Assembly (NCBI GenBank): GCA_036655355.1
Contig: JAVVQG010000004.1
Span: forward strand, 1 to 64,000
Source of the DNA: JAUNSR01 sp036655355
GTDB taxonomy: Bacteria > Bacteroidota > Bacteroidia > Bacteroidales > JAUNSR01
Direction of reading: 5' to 3'
DNA length: 64,000 nucleotides
Shown here one piece after another: positions 22,748-32,029 of the stretch; within the stretch, counting starts at the first letter, position 1, and each line of letters begins with the position of its first letter. The notes below the pieces were generated by a model. It was not told the DNA's origin. It saw only the letters and a program-made list of their open reading frames with translations, and did no database searches. Both the position numbers and the translations under genes were made by a program.

Positions 22748-25240
22748 TCACTCGCCGCTATTGGAGCTACCTCCGGATTTAACATCGTCATTGTTGATGC
22801 CTCGTTTCGCTTTTTTCACTTGGATGTTCATTTTCCCGAATCGGTAGGAGACACTGAAACGGATGGAACGTGCACGATTCCGATACGTTGATTTCGAATA
22901 GAAGGATTCATCCTCCAATGTCGTCGATCCTGTTTTATATTTCCAGAAGGGATCGCTTACCGAGAGTGAAAGTGATAGTTTCTTCTTTAACATCTGGTGG
23001 GAAATACCCATCGATGTGTAATAGAAGAGAGCACTTTTACCCTGTAATAAAACCGAAGGGGAATACAATCCGCCATTCAGATTGATCGATCCGTTCTCCC
23101 AAGCTACCCAGCGCAACCCCATATACCCATTGAGAGAGAAACCTGAGTTTTTGAGTTTCGAATCTTCTCCGGCCGAGATATCCACATAAGAGCCGTTCAT
23201 GTTGGTATACAGACTTAGTTTCTTTGAAAACTGAGCCGATCCGTAGAGATTCAATCCCACGGATTGACGGTGTCCGATGTTTTCATAGGTTGAAGTGGTC
23301 ACCCCTTCCGAATTTATGGTCGATACGCTTTCTATTCCATTATTCAGCAGGTTATAAGTCAATCCGGCATTCACATTGTATTTAGGCGAAAAATAGCTAT
23401 AGCCTGCATTGAAGGCATGTGATATCTCTGAAACCAGATTCGGATTACCATAACGGATGTTGAACGGATCCACATCGTTCACATAGGGATTCAGATACCA
23501 GATACCGGGACGAGAAAGACGCTGCGTATAGGAAACCTTTACCGTTTGCGTAGGTTTGAGTTTATAGGATAATGTAACGTAAGGAACAACGTTAAAGAGG
23601 TTGTTATCGAATCGGGTTTCTGTTGTGGATGTAAAAACACCGTCGTTCCACGTACTTTCCAGACGCAATCCCGCTTTGGTGCTGAACTTCTTCATTTTGT
23701 AAACGTAACCTCCGTACAACCCGAGGATGTGCTGTGTATAATCGAGATCATTCACACGATTCTCCTGATACACCCATTGATTCTCCTCCCACAGATAGAT
23801 ATCACTGTCGCTGGTATTCTTTCGCAGGATGTATTTCACACCCCCTTCCACTTGGTGATTTTTGGTAAGCGGGTCGTAGTAGTCCATCTGAATGGTATGT
23901 TCCTGTCCCATCGCATCATTTTTGGACTTTTGACGATAATCGTAATAGTTCAGCAGTGTGGTGATGTTGTTTTCAGAATTACTTCCCGACGGATTACAGT
24001 CGATCTTATAGGAAACGGTAAAGCTTTTATCCGGTTTTTTAAAGGTGCGCTGGTAATCGAGATTACCCGAAACCGATCCTCCGTTACTTTTTGAAATGTA
24101 ATCATTCGTATAAGAACGGGACAGCTCTTTCTCGATATCGAACTCCTCGGTATGAGCGGAACTCTTCGACTTGGAATCGCGGAGATGCCCCCAGAAAGAG
24201 AGTGTTAATAAATTCAACGAGTCAATCTCATAACTCGACTCCACGGATAATCCGTGACTTTGTCCGTCATAACGACTTGAAGAGGCGGATTCCATATAGC
24301 GATACTCCTCACTTACAAAATTCTCCTTGTAGGATTCGCTTGTATTGGATGGTCGCTTATAGCGATTGCCGAAATAGCGGCCGGAGAAACTGAACTTATC
24401 GATTTTCGAGGAGAGGAACAGATTGCCCCCGAATCCTCCGAATTCATCGACATTGGCACCCACGCTCCCGAAAACACCGTTGAGTTTATTCTTTGTAGTG
24501 ATGATGTTAATGATCCCCCCTACTCCTTCCGCCTCATATTTTGAGGATGGATTGGTAATCACTTCAATGTCTTTAATGGTGTTTGCAGGAATACTTTTCA
24601 AAACTTCTTTCAAGCTTCCATTCAGCATGGAGGAACTTTTGCCGTTCATCAGCACTTTAAAATTAGATTGTCCGTTGAGTCGGATGTTCTCATCGGAATC
24701 TACCGTCAACAAAGGTACTTTACGCAACATCTCTAGCACATTATTGCTCTGTGCTTCGGGATCGGCTTCCATATTATAGGTGATCTTATCCGGATCATTT
24801 TTCACCAAAGGCTTGAAAGTTGAGACGGTTACCTCCTTCAGCTCAACCCCCTCCTGCACTTTCAGTTTGCCCAAAGCGTAGGTTTTCTTATCCGTGTTGC
24901 CAATGCGGAACGTTTTTTCATACGGTGTAAAACCGACACTGGTTACAATGACCGTCAGATCGGTCTCAATCGGTAATTCCACTTCAAATTTTCCGAAATC
25001 ATCTGTCGCCAAACGTTTGATTACCTTCTCGGCACCCTCTTTCACTGAGATGGTAGCGTAAGGTAGAGACTGTTCTGAGGATTTCTCTATTACTTGACCG
25101 GTAACACGGATCAAGGGTTTTGATTCAGCTCCCGACGGTGTGACTGAAACTGCGGATGTAGGCGTTTGTGCTACACCCAATGAGGGAGAAACTAAAAGGG
25201 GTAAAAAGACGAACCCGTGTCGGACAAGCGATTTCTTCAT
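22748..25240 (-). CDS. Outer membrane beta-barrel family protein (TonB-receptor-like, OMP_b-brl_3)
   Basis: An 830-residue outer membrane protein: signal peptide (about 1-24), a carboxypeptidase-like domain (about 45-130, VTGQVIEKSSEQSLPYATISV), a plug-like segment (about 140-250, VLEMLRKVPLLTVDSDENIRLNG and EGVGGIINIITTK), and a barrel of the PF14905 type. The barrel ends SVSYRFGK and is followed by a 25-residue Lys/Ser/Gly-rich tail, which is unusual because barrel proteins normally end on the aromatic residue. It has its own terminator and is likely a separate transcript. Substrate unknown; siderophores or peptides are common for this type. Confidence 0.85.
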   Translation of the reverse strand: MKKSLVRHGFVFLPLLVSPSLGVAQTPTSAVSVTPSGAESKPLIRVTGQVIEKSSEQSLPYATISVKEGAEKVIKRLATDDFGKFEVELPIETDLTVIVTSVGFTPYEKTFRIGNTDKKTYALGKLKVQEGVELKEVTVSTFKPLVKNDPDKITYNMEADPEAQSNNVLEMLRKVPLLTVDSDENIRLNGQSNFKVLMNGKSSSMLNGSLKEVLKSIPANTIKDIEVITNPSSKYEAEGVGGIINIITTKNKLNGVFGSVGANVDEFGGFGGNLFLSSKIDKFSFSGRYFGNRYKRPSNTSESYKENFVSEEYRYMESASSSRYDGQSHGLSVESSYEIDSLNLLTLSFWGHLRDSKSKSSAHTEEFDIEKELSRSYTNDYISKSNGGSVSGNLDYQRTFKKPDKSFTVSYKIDCNPSGSNSENNITTLLNYYDYRQKSKNDAMGQEHTIQMDYYDPLTKNHQVEGGVKYILRKNTSDSDIYLWEENQWVYQENRVNDLDYTQHILGLYGGYVYKMKKFSTKAGLRLESTWNDGVFTSTTETRFDNNLFNVVPYVTLSYKLKPTQTVKVSYTQRLSRPGIWYLNPYVNDVDPFNIRYGNPNLVSEISHAFNAGYSYFSPKYNVNAGLTYNLLNNGIESVSTINSEGVTTSTYENIGHRQSVGLNLYGSAQFSKKLSLYTNMNGSYVDISAGEDSKLKNSGFSLNGYMGLRWVAWENGSINLNGGLYSPSVLLQGKSALFYYTSMGISHQMLKKKLSLSLSVSDPFWKYKTGSTTLEDESFYSKSTYRNRARSIRFSVSYRFGKMNIQVKKAKRGINNDDVKSGGSSNSGE

Positions 25241-25334
25241 GGTCTATAAGGTTTCTATTGATATTCGAAAAAAGGTATTCTGATTATTCAAGGATTCTGT
25301 ATATTCAGGGATTCTGTTTATTCAGGTATTCCGT

Positions 25335-27242
25335 TTATTTATAAGCATTCTCGATTTCTCCTCGCCACACTTCTTCAACGCCCTCTATTTTTTCGAGATC
25401 TGTCATGATTGTCAAAAGTTCATCGGCCGAATGTACGCGAAAACGCACATTACAGTTTACGATTTCATCTTCCATATTTGTACGCAAATCCACAATGCCG
25501 AGTTTTAGACGCATCGAAATCACATCCAGTAACTCCTGAAGTAATCCGACCCGGTCTAAAGCGGTAATCTGAATTTGCGAAAGGTATTTATTCATTTCAC
25601 ATACCGGCAGTGATACGCTTACGATGGACTCACCCTCTTGTGCAGAGCGACTGATGGCCCGAATACAGTTGCGTTTATGCACCATGATTTCGCCATCTGC
25701 TTGTTTGAAGCCCACTACTTCATCTCCCGGAAGCGGCTGACAATGTCGGCACATCGTATATGGAATCGCCGTTTTCTCGCCATTAATTTTACGAAGTGCC
25801 GAAGCGACACATTTTTTAGCCTTGTAACTCTTGATGCAACCGAGCCATTCTTTCGTAGGCATGATGGTCGAATCGGTAAGAATCTCCACGCGGTCGCCTC
25901 TTCGGAGTACACTTTTCATCGGTGAGAGTTTCCCGTTGATACGGGCCGCTTTCGCCGTATTCCCGATTCGGGTATGAATCTCATAGGCAAAATCGATGGC
26001 TGAAGATCCTTTCGGAAGCAGGATATTCTTTCCTCGCGGAGTAAATACAACAATATCGTCATTATATAATGTGGAAACGATACTTTCGAGAAAGCCACCT
26101 TCTCGTCCCGTTTCAGCCAAGTCTTTCAGAATCGCCTTGAATTTGCTTACCCATTGATCGAGGCCTGCACTTCGCTCCACGATACACCCCAGCATGGCAT
26201 TCCGCGCCATCCGGTCTGACGAGATATGAATCTCCACCCAACTCCCGTTATCGCACATCACCTGGCAATGTAATCCCTGGTAACCGTTTTCTTTCGGGGA
26301 ATCGATGTAATTCACCAGACTCGATGGACGTTCCTTGTACAGATCAGTCACGAAGGAATAGATAGCCAAGGCCTGGTTCTTTTCAGAGATGAAATGTTCC
26401 GGGTCTCTTTCGAAAACGATATTTACAATGTATAGATGCTCTAACTGCTTGAATGTCATCTTCGAAAGTTGCATTTTACGCCACAAGGCATAAACACTGC
26501 GGACTTTCGGCTTTACGGTGGCTTTTATCCCGTTCTTTTCCAAAATGTGCTGGATAGGAGAGATAAAAGAGTCGATATTTGCAGCTGAAATGGAGAGATA
26601 ACTCCTGATTTTCTTCTCGATACGAGCATATTCGCGAGGAGAACGGTAACGGAGACTCAGATTCTCCAATTCGGATTTCACTTCATAGAGTCCCAGTCTG
26701 TTAGCCAACGGAGCATAAAAATAATCCGTTTCGCAGGCGATCTTCATCTGTTTGTCCGCACGCATACTGTCAAGCGTTCGCATATTATGAAGCCGGTCTG
26801 CCAGTTTTATCAAGAGGGCACGGATATCATAATGGAATGAATCCAGCATCTTCTTGAAATTATCTTGCTGTTGGGAAATTTCATATTGTCTTTTCTTCTC
26901 TTTGGTAACTACTTGAACCAAAAATGCCACATCTTCGCCAAAACGAATACGAATGTCATCCAAGGTAAACGAGGTATCCTCTACCACGTCGTGCAATAAG
27001 GCCGCCATAATGGGATGGGCTCCCAGACACAACTCCTCACTTACAATTCGGGCTACACTGATCGGATGAATGATATAAGGTTCCCCGGTTTGTCTTTTCT
27101 GAGAAGCGTGTGCTTCGTATGCAAGTTCATAAGCTTCTTCTATCTTCATCATCTCCGCTGCAGAACAGTTTAAAGATGCATTTTGAAAAAAAAGATTCTT
27201 GAGTTCATTGATTTTTAGTTGATAATCAGCCTCTGATGACAT
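25335..27242 (-). CDS. RelA/SpoT homologue with intact hydrolase and degenerate synthetase domain
   Basis: A 635-residue RSH protein: HD hydrolase (about 40-190) with HP at 59-60, His84-Asp85 in LLHDVVEDT and LADRLHN at 148-153; a synthetase-like domain (about 235-360); TGS (about 385-450) and a C-terminal ACT domain (about 560-635). In the synthetase region the RSVYALWRKM and SPKENGYQGLH landmarks remain, but the catalytic FDVRAVRI-type strand reads LEHLYIVNI and the EVQIRT motif reads VEIHISS. I infer that it mainly degrades (p)ppGpp. It is about 100 residues shorter than standard Rel. A dedicated synthetase is expected elsewhere in the genome. Confidence 0.88.
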   Translation of the reverse strand: MSSEADYQLKINELKNLFFQNASLNCSAAEMMKIEEAYELAYEAHASQKRQTGEPYIIHPISVARIVSEELCLGAHPIMAALLHDVVEDTSFTLDDIRIRFGEDVAFLVQVVTKEKKRQYEISQQQDNFKKMLDSFHYDIRALLIKLADRLHNMRTLDSMRADKQMKIACETDYFYAPLANRLGLYEVKSELENLSLRYRSPREYARIEKKIRSYLSISAANIDSFISPIQHILEKNGIKATVKPKVRSVYALWRKMQLSKMTFKQLEHLYIVNIVFERDPEHFISEKNQALAIYSFVTDLYKERPSSLVNYIDSPKENGYQGLHCQVMCDNGSWVEIHISSDRMARNAMLGCIVERSAGLDQWVSKFKAILKDLAETGREGGFLESIVSTLYNDDIVVFTPRGKNILLPKGSSAIDFAYEIHTRIGNTAKAARINGKLSPMKSVLRRGDRVEILTDSTIMPTKEWLGCIKSYKAKKCVASALRKINGEKTAIPYTMCRHCQPLPGDEVVGFKQADGEIMVHKRNCIRAISRSAQEGESIVSVSLPVCEMNKYLSQIQITALDRVGLLQELLDVISMRLKLGIVDLRTNMEDEIVNCNVRFRVHSADELLTIMTDLEKIEGVEEVWRGEIENAYK

Positions 27243-27513
27243 AGTTTGACAGTCTTAATTCAATCCAAATAGTTCACAAAAAAAATGCAAGTTAATTAAT
27301 TTACTCACTTATTGATAAATTTGTATTATTTTAACTTGAATGTAAATATTTACGTAACTATTTCAATTAACATGCGGTTTCATCCTCTTATTTTTGAAAA
27401 AAGAGATATAAAGTAAAGGGTGTCTCAACTTATTATAAGGATAAAACAGTAATTTTACGAGCCCTTTACAAGGCTTGTAATTTTAAATATAAAATATAAA
27501 CTTAACAAAATAA
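27243..27513. promoter_or_regulatory. Divergent spacer with leader structure before the GT2 operon
   Basis: This AT-rich spacer separates the RSH gene from the glycolipid operon. GTAAAGGG (27413-27420) can pair with CCCTTTAC (27462-27469), and an alternative perfect palindrome TTACAAG-G-CTTGTAA (27466-27480) overlaps the second arm, so the two folds would exclude each other. The second hairpin ends 33 bp before the start codon. No confident promoter could be placed. Confidence 0.35.
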
Positions 27514-28242
27514 ATGAATCAGACCAGCCATTACGAGATGACCATTTTAGTTCCTCTCTATGATGAAGAGGAAAACATGGAGCGGTTAGAAAAAGAGCTA
27601 AGCACCTATCTCAAAGAAGCCCTGTTGAAGACGTGTGTTCTTTTTGTAAACGATGCCTCTAAAGACAACAGCTTAGATAAGATCAAAGATATCTGTAATC
27701 GCAATTCTGATTTCTTTTTTATCTCACTTGCAAAGAATCAGGGACTCAGCGGAGCTTTAAAAGCCGGTATTGATTCTACCGATTCTCCATATGTTGCCTA
27801 CATCGATGCCGATTTACAGACCGCACCGTCTGATTTCAACCTGCTTATTCCTTACTTAAAGGAGTATCAATTGGTAACGGGCATCCGTGCCAATCGCAAA
27901 GATGATTTTGTAAAGAAGATCTCAAGTAAAGTTGCCAACGGATTCCGCCGAGCGATGACAAAAGATGATGCGGAAGATACGGGATGCCCGTTGAAAATTC
28001 TCCACACCGCATATGCCAAGAGAATTCCGTTTTTCAAAGGAATGCATCGTTTCCTACCTGCCTTGATGCTTCTTCAGGAGGGTAAGGTTAAACAGCTCCC
28101 CGTAAGACATTTCCCCCGTACGGCCGGCGTTGCCAAATACAACCTGCGTAACCGGATGATAGCTCCTTTTTTGGACTGTTTTGCTTATCGCTGGATGAAA
28201 AAGCGTTATATCAATTATCAAATCGGCGAAAAGCAATTTTAA
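27514..28242 (+). CDS. GT2 family polyprenyl-phosphate glycosyltransferase
   Basis: A 242-residue glycosyltransferase of the DPM1/ArnC type. It shows the nucleotide-binding start ILVPLYDEEENM, the DASKDNS strand, the metal-binding Asp-Ala-Asp in YIDADLQTAP, and DTGCPLKIL in the acceptor region. Unlike bacterial ArnC it lacks C-terminal membrane helices. It probably transfers a sugar from a UDP or GDP donor to undecaprenyl phosphate on the inner leaflet, to feed the downstream GT39 enzyme. It is first of four closely spaced genes (9-bp gap to the next), which together look like a glycolipid-modification operon. Confidence 0.85.
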   Translation: MNQTSHYEMTILVPLYDEEENMERLEKELSTYLKEALLKTCVLFVNDASKDNSLDKIKDICNRNSDFFFISLAKNQGLSGALKAGIDSTDSPYVAYIDADLQTAPSDFNLLIPYLKEYQLVTGIRANRKDDFVKKISSKVANGFRRAMTKDDAEDTGCPLKILHTAYAKRIPFFKGMHRFLPALMLLQEGKVKQLPVRHFPRTAGVAKYNLRNRMIAPFLDCFAYRWMKKRYINYQIGEKQF

Positions 28243-28251
28243 ACGGAACAG

Positions 28252-28878
28252 ATGAACGGATTGGTTTTAGTAGTGGGATTTCTGGCGCAGACACTATTCT
28301 TTGCGCGGTTTCTCGTACAATGGATTCTCTCGGAAAAGGCAAAACGCGTCCTTTCGCCGGTCATATTTTGGCAGCTAAGCATCGTGGCGTCTTTTCTTCT
28401 TTTTATTTACGGGTGGCTCAGAGATGACTTTGCGATTCTTTTGGGACAGATCATAGCTTATTACATCTACATCTGGAACCTCAAGGTGCAGAACAACTGG
28501 CAAAAATTCAATCCCACCCTGCAATTCATATTTCTGATCACTCCCGCCGTGGCGATCGGATGGCTTCTGACGGATTGGCAAAACACGGTGAGTCGTCTCT
28601 TTTTCAACGAAGGGATTCCCCTTCCCCTTCTTTTATGGGGTACGGCGGGACAAATTGTGTTTACATTCCGATTCGTCTATCAGTGGCTCTATTCTCGGAA
28701 GCGAAACGAGTCGTTGCTTCCCGGAGGATTCTGGCTTATCAGCATTTCCGGAGCGACCATTATCCTTTCTTATGCGATATTCCGATTGGATCCGGTATTG
28801 ATACTGGGACAAGGCACCGGAATATTTGTCTATTCACGAAACCTATATCTCTCACGAAGAGCGGAACAAAAGGCCTGA
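28252..28878 (+). CDS. LAB_N (lipid-A-disaccharide synthase N-terminal-like) membrane protein
   Basis: A 208-residue protein of about six membrane helices made of two clear copies of the LAB_N domain (PF07578). Each copy has the pattern Q-x-x-F-x-x-RF-x-x-QW, then S-x-x-P-x-x-FW-x-x-S, then a Y/R-x-D-x-x-x-x-LGQ stretch and a final Y-x-x-N-L. The name is historical; the domain resembles small PQ-loop-type transporters and is found alone beside glycosyltransferases of lipid modification. A role in moving or presenting the lipid-linked sugar is an inference. It sits between the GT2 and the ArnT-like gene. Confidence 0.85.
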   Translation: MNGLVLVVGFLAQTLFFARFLVQWILSEKAKRVLSPVIFWQLSIVASFLLFIYGWLRDDFAILLGQIIAYYIYIWNLKVQNNWQKFNPTLQFIFLITPAVAIGWLLTDWQNTVSRLFFNEGIPLPLLLWGTAGQIVFTFRFVYQWLYSRKRNESLLPGGFWLISISGATIILSYAIFRLDPVLILGQGTGIFVYSRNLYLSRRAEQKA

Positions 28879-28930
28879 TGCCTGATACCGATCGCTTGTC
28901 ACTATTTTAAAACTTAAAGAATCCACTCTT

Positions 28931-30499
28931 ATGAAAAAATGGTTGCTTTACATCGTGCCGCTTCTTTTATTGTTGCCCACATTCATGCTTCGGGATTATA
29001 CGCCCAGTAATGAGCTTCGATATGTCTCGATCGTTGAGGAAGCTTTAAACCAGGGATCCGTTTTCGTATTTTACAACCATGGAATCCCTTATGCCGACAA
29101 ACCCCCTTTGTATTTCTGGCTTATGATGCTTGGACGGTTAATCTCACCGAATCACATCATGTTGTTTATGGGAGCGATCAACCTCATCGCAATGGGTATT
29201 ATCCTGAAAGTGATGAATAAATGGTGTTTCAAGGAGCAGCAGGTTGCCACGATCGCACCACCCATGCTCACGTTACTGACGGCCGGAATGTTTCTGGGTA
29301 CAATATTGGTTCTCAGGATGGACCTCCTGATGACGATGTTCATCATTCTTTCGTTATACACCTTTTACAAGATGTACACCGGAAGAAACAGCAAGGACGA
29401 CGAATGGCTATTTCCGGTGTATATTTTCCTGGGGATATTCAGTAAAGGTCCGATCGGCATCCTTATTCCGGTTCTTTCGATTCTGCTATTTCTCTTCATG
29501 GAGGGTAAACTCCGCACGGCGGGTCGCTATCTGGGATTGAGGACCTGGGGGATATTGCTGGCACTTTGCCTGATCTGGTTCCTTGGTGTTTTTCTGGAAG
29601 GAGGAAGAGATTATCTTGACAACCTACTGTTTAATCAAACGGTGAACCGAGCGGTCGATTCGTTCCATCACAAACAGCCTTTTTATTACTACATCACACG
29701 CTTTTGGATGACTGCGGCCCCGTGGTCGATCTTCCTATTTTTCGCGTTTATCAAAGGATTTAAGGAGAAAATAGTTGCTCAGGATCCGTTACTGAAGTTA
29801 TTTGCGGTTATTATAATCTCGAGTTTCATAATGCTTTCCGTAATCAGTTCCAAGATCGACATCTACCTGGTACCGATATATCCGTTTATCGTTTACTTCG
29901 CTTTTGTAGTATTAAACCAGTACAAAGGAGGAATATGGATTCGAATGGCACTTGCAATTCCCGTCTTGGTTTTGTTGGTAACGCTGCCGGCACTGTTGAT
30001 CGGAATGAAAAATGCTCCTTTCCCTCCAAAATCGATGTTTCTACTTCTGTTCGGAGGTGCCATCATGACTACGGGTGGCCTGCTTGCATTGTTCCGACTC
30101 TTTAAGAAACAGATAAACAGCACGGTGGTGATTTGCGCCTCTTCCTTATTGTTGTTCATTTTCATAACCTCTTTCCAAATACCGGCATACAACAGCCTGT
30201 TAGGGTATGAAACGCTCGCTGACCAGGGAAAAGAGCTCGCAAAACTGAACAAAACCTCGCGATATGCCTTTTTCAAGGTGGGACGAGCTGAAAATATGGA
30301 TGTATACCTAAACAACCAGTTGGTTGAGGTGGATAGCTTATCTCAATTATCGGATTCACTCTTCCTACCCAAACCTTATATTTTATTCGTTCGGGAGAAA
30401 GATATCCGCAGAAACGAGGAGTTGAATAAATTCTTAGATAATCGGGAGCACCTTTCGACAGGTGAACATAGCGCCTACATTATCAAAGAGCAGTATTGA
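28931..30499 (+). CDS. ArnT/PMT-like GT39 glycosyltransferase
   Basis: A 522-residue integral membrane enzyme with about eleven to twelve helices. The first periplasmic loop RDYTPSNELRY carries acidic and Arg residues where PMT/ArnT enzymes keep their catalytic motif, followed by the ADKPPLYFWLM segment diagnostic of the ArnT group. A soluble C-terminal part (about 425-522) would be periplasmic. ArnT-type enzymes transfer a sugar from undecaprenyl phosphate to lipid A. With the upstream GT2 and downstream UDP-glucuronate epimerase, a uronic acid rather than aminoarabinose is the likely sugar, since no Arn formyl- or aminotransferase genes are present here. Confidence 0.87.
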   Translation: MKKWLLYIVPLLLLLPTFMLRDYTPSNELRYVSIVEEALNQGSVFVFYNHGIPYADKPPLYFWLMMLGRLISPNHIMLFMGAINLIAMGIILKVMNKWCFKEQQVATIAPPMLTLLTAGMFLGTILVLRMDLLMTMFIILSLYTFYKMYTGRNSKDDEWLFPVYIFLGIFSKGPIGILIPVLSILLFLFMEGKLRTAGRYLGLRTWGILLALCLIWFLGVFLEGGRDYLDNLLFNQTVNRAVDSFHHKQPFYYYITRFWMTAAPWSIFLFFAFIKGFKEKIVAQDPLLKLFAVIIISSFIMLSVISSKIDIYLVPIYPFIVYFAFVVLNQYKGGIWIRMALAIPVLVLLVTLPALLIGMKNAPFPPKSMFLLLFGGAIMTTGGLLALFRLFKKQINSTVVICASSLLLFIFITSFQIPAYNSLLGYETLADQGKELAKLNKTSRYAFFKVGRAENMDVYLNNQLVEVDSLSQLSDSLFLPKPYILFVREKDIRRNEELNKFLDNREHLSTGEHSAYIIKEQY

Positions 30500-30506
30500 T
30501 GTAGTT

Positions 30507-30521
30507 GACCTTGATGTTAAA
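30507..30521. repeat. 15-bp direct repeat, copy 1 (upstream of the epimerase gene)
   Basis: GACCTTGATGTTAAA occurs here and again at 31648-31662, in each case 20-40 bp before a start codon on the same strand. Flanking bases are also partly conserved (TTGAT about 10 bp before). It may be a shared leader element or a scar of duplication. Confidence 0.5.
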
Positions 30522-30542
30522 AAATAGAATAGAATATAACAA

Positions 30543-31577
30543 ATGAAAGTTCTAGTTACCGGCGTGGCCGGTTTTATAGGGATGCACATTGCCCGTAACC
30601 TTTTGCAGGCCGGGTGTAGCGTGGTGGGAATCGACAATATCAACACCTATTACGATGTAGACCTGAAATATGCCCGACTTGCCTCTTTGGGAATCAACCC
30701 GCAGCGGGACGGCAAAAATGAAATTGAGGCGAATGAGACTATAAACAGTACGTTGTTTCCGGATTTCTCTTTTGAAAAAATCGATATTTGTGACCGCGAT
30801 CAGTTGGAGGATCTTTTCAAGAAACACCAATTCGATACGGTTTGCCATTTAGCGGCACAAGCAGGAGTAAGATACAGCCTGGAAAATCCGGAAACTTATA
30901 TCGCAACCAACCTCGTTGGATTTTTCAACATTCTGGAGTGCTGCAAGAAAAATGCCATACAGCATTTGGTATATGCCAGCAGTTCGAGCGTATATGGCAA
31001 TAATCCGGATACACCTTATTCGACCGATATAAAAACAGACGAGCCGGTAAGCCTTTATGCCGCAACTAAAAAATCGAACGAACTGATGGCTCACGCCTAC
31101 TCTTCGCTTTACCATTTCCACACCACCGGCCTGCGTTTTTTCACCGTTTACGGACCGTGGGGACGTCCCGACATGGCGCCTTACCTGTTTACGGATGCGA
31201 TTTTGAACGATCGTCCCATTACGGTATTCAATAACGGGGAGATGTGGCGCGATTTTACCTATATTGAAGATCTCTCGGAGGCACTCTGTAAAATCGTGAT
31301 GAAACAACCCACTGAGAGCGAACCGCTTTTCCGGGTTTACAACATCGGAAACAGCCAACCGGTTCTCCTCGCCGATTTCATCCGTACGATTGAGAAAATC
31401 ACCGGGAAAGAAGCGGTCAAAATATATAAACCGATTCAGAAAGGTGACGTATTGCAGACTTATGCGGATATTACGCCCGCTGAGAAAGAGTACGGATATC
31501 ATCCGGAAACCACACTCGAAGAGGGGTTGACGAATTTCATCTCGTGGTACAAGAGTTACCACAACCTGAATTTATAA
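30543..31577 (+). CDS. UDP-glucuronate 4-epimerase-like NAD-dependent epimerase
   Basis: A 344-residue short-chain dehydrogenase/reductase. It shows the NAD-binding GVAGFIG at 7-13, the active-site YASSSSVYG and SLYAATKKSNE (Tyr and Lys of the YxxxK pair), and the GPWGRPDMAP loop typical of the CapI/GAE uronic-acid epimerases. The expected reaction is UDP-glucuronate to UDP-galacturonate. In context it would supply the UDP-galacturonate donor for the upstream GT2. The 43-bp gap to the GT39 gene is consistent with one transcript. UDP-glucose 4-epimerase is the main alternative, but the GDN-N-YYD-xLK start favours the uronate group. Confidence 0.87.
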   Translation: MKVLVTGVAGFIGMHIARNLLQAGCSVVGIDNINTYYDVDLKYARLASLGINPQRDGKNEIEANETINSTLFPDFSFEKIDICDRDQLEDLFKKHQFDTVCHLAAQAGVRYSLENPETYIATNLVGFFNILECCKKNAIQHLVYASSSSVYGNNPDTPYSTDIKTDEPVSLYAATKKSNELMAHAYSSLYHFHTTGLRFFTVYGPWGRPDMAPYLFTDAILNDRPITVFNNGEMWRDFTYIEDLSEALCKIVMKQPTESEPLFRVYNIGNSQPVLLADFIRTIEKITGKEAVKIYKPIQKGDVLQTYADITPAEKEYGYHPETTLEEGLTNFISWYKSYHNLNL

Positions 31578-31647
31578 TCTTAAAAAATCTTTCAGAACCC
31601 AACTTCATCCTGCAGCAATTGTTTAACTATCAAATGTTGATCTATTC

Positions 31648-31662
31648 GACCTTGATGTTAAA
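31648..31662. repeat. 15-bp direct repeat, copy 2
   Basis: This is the second copy of GACCTTGATGTTAAA, 18 bp before the lipoprotein start at 31680. See copy 1 at 30507-30521. Confidence 0.5.
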
Positions 31663-31679
31663 CAATTGATTGCATGGAA

Positions 31680-32006
31680 ATGAAGAAGATAATAGCCCTC
31701 TGCACAGGTTGCCTGCTCACGCTCCTGCTTACAGGATGTTGGGGAGGATATTACAATGAAGTCTCCGGCGGAGTGGGATTTGTGACATTTGTTGCGAACG
31801 ATCCCGCTACGGTAGATGTCACCATTGATGGAGTTCGTTTTTTCAGAGCGAAGGTAAGAGATGTTTCACGTCCCAACCAATACGCACCAAAATACGATTT
31901 ACGCCCTGGGAGGCGCAACATCCGGGTACAATGGAATGGCAGAACGATTTATAAACGCACCATCCATATCCGTCCCAATCAAACAACCACGATCTTTTTG
32001 CGATAA
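31680..32006 (+). CDS. Small PEGA-like lipoprotein
   Basis: A protein of about 108 residues with a lipoprotein signal peptide (LLLTGC, Cys20) and a single small all-beta domain. The ATVDVTIDG, RPGRRNIRVQW and KRTIHIRPNQTTTIFL strands resemble a PEGA domain, a surface beta-sandwich of unknown binding role. I start at 31680 (MKKIIAL), as in typical lipoproteins; a start two codons earlier is possible. It stands just after the glycolipid operon, before convergent pncB. Function unknown. Confidence 0.7.
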   Translation: MKKIIALCTGCLLTLLLTGCWGGYYNEVSGGVGFVTFVANDPATVDVTIDGVRFFRAKVRDVSRPNQYAPKYDLRPGRRNIRVQWNGRTIYKRTIHIRPNQTTTIFLR

Positions 32007-32029
32007 AGAAAAGGAGACGAAGTACACCA

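Noticed and set aside
28931..30499. Aminoarabinose (Arn) pathway
   Set aside because: The GT39 is ArnT-like, but no ArnA, ArnB, ArnD or similar gene is present; the epimerase points to a uronic acid instead.
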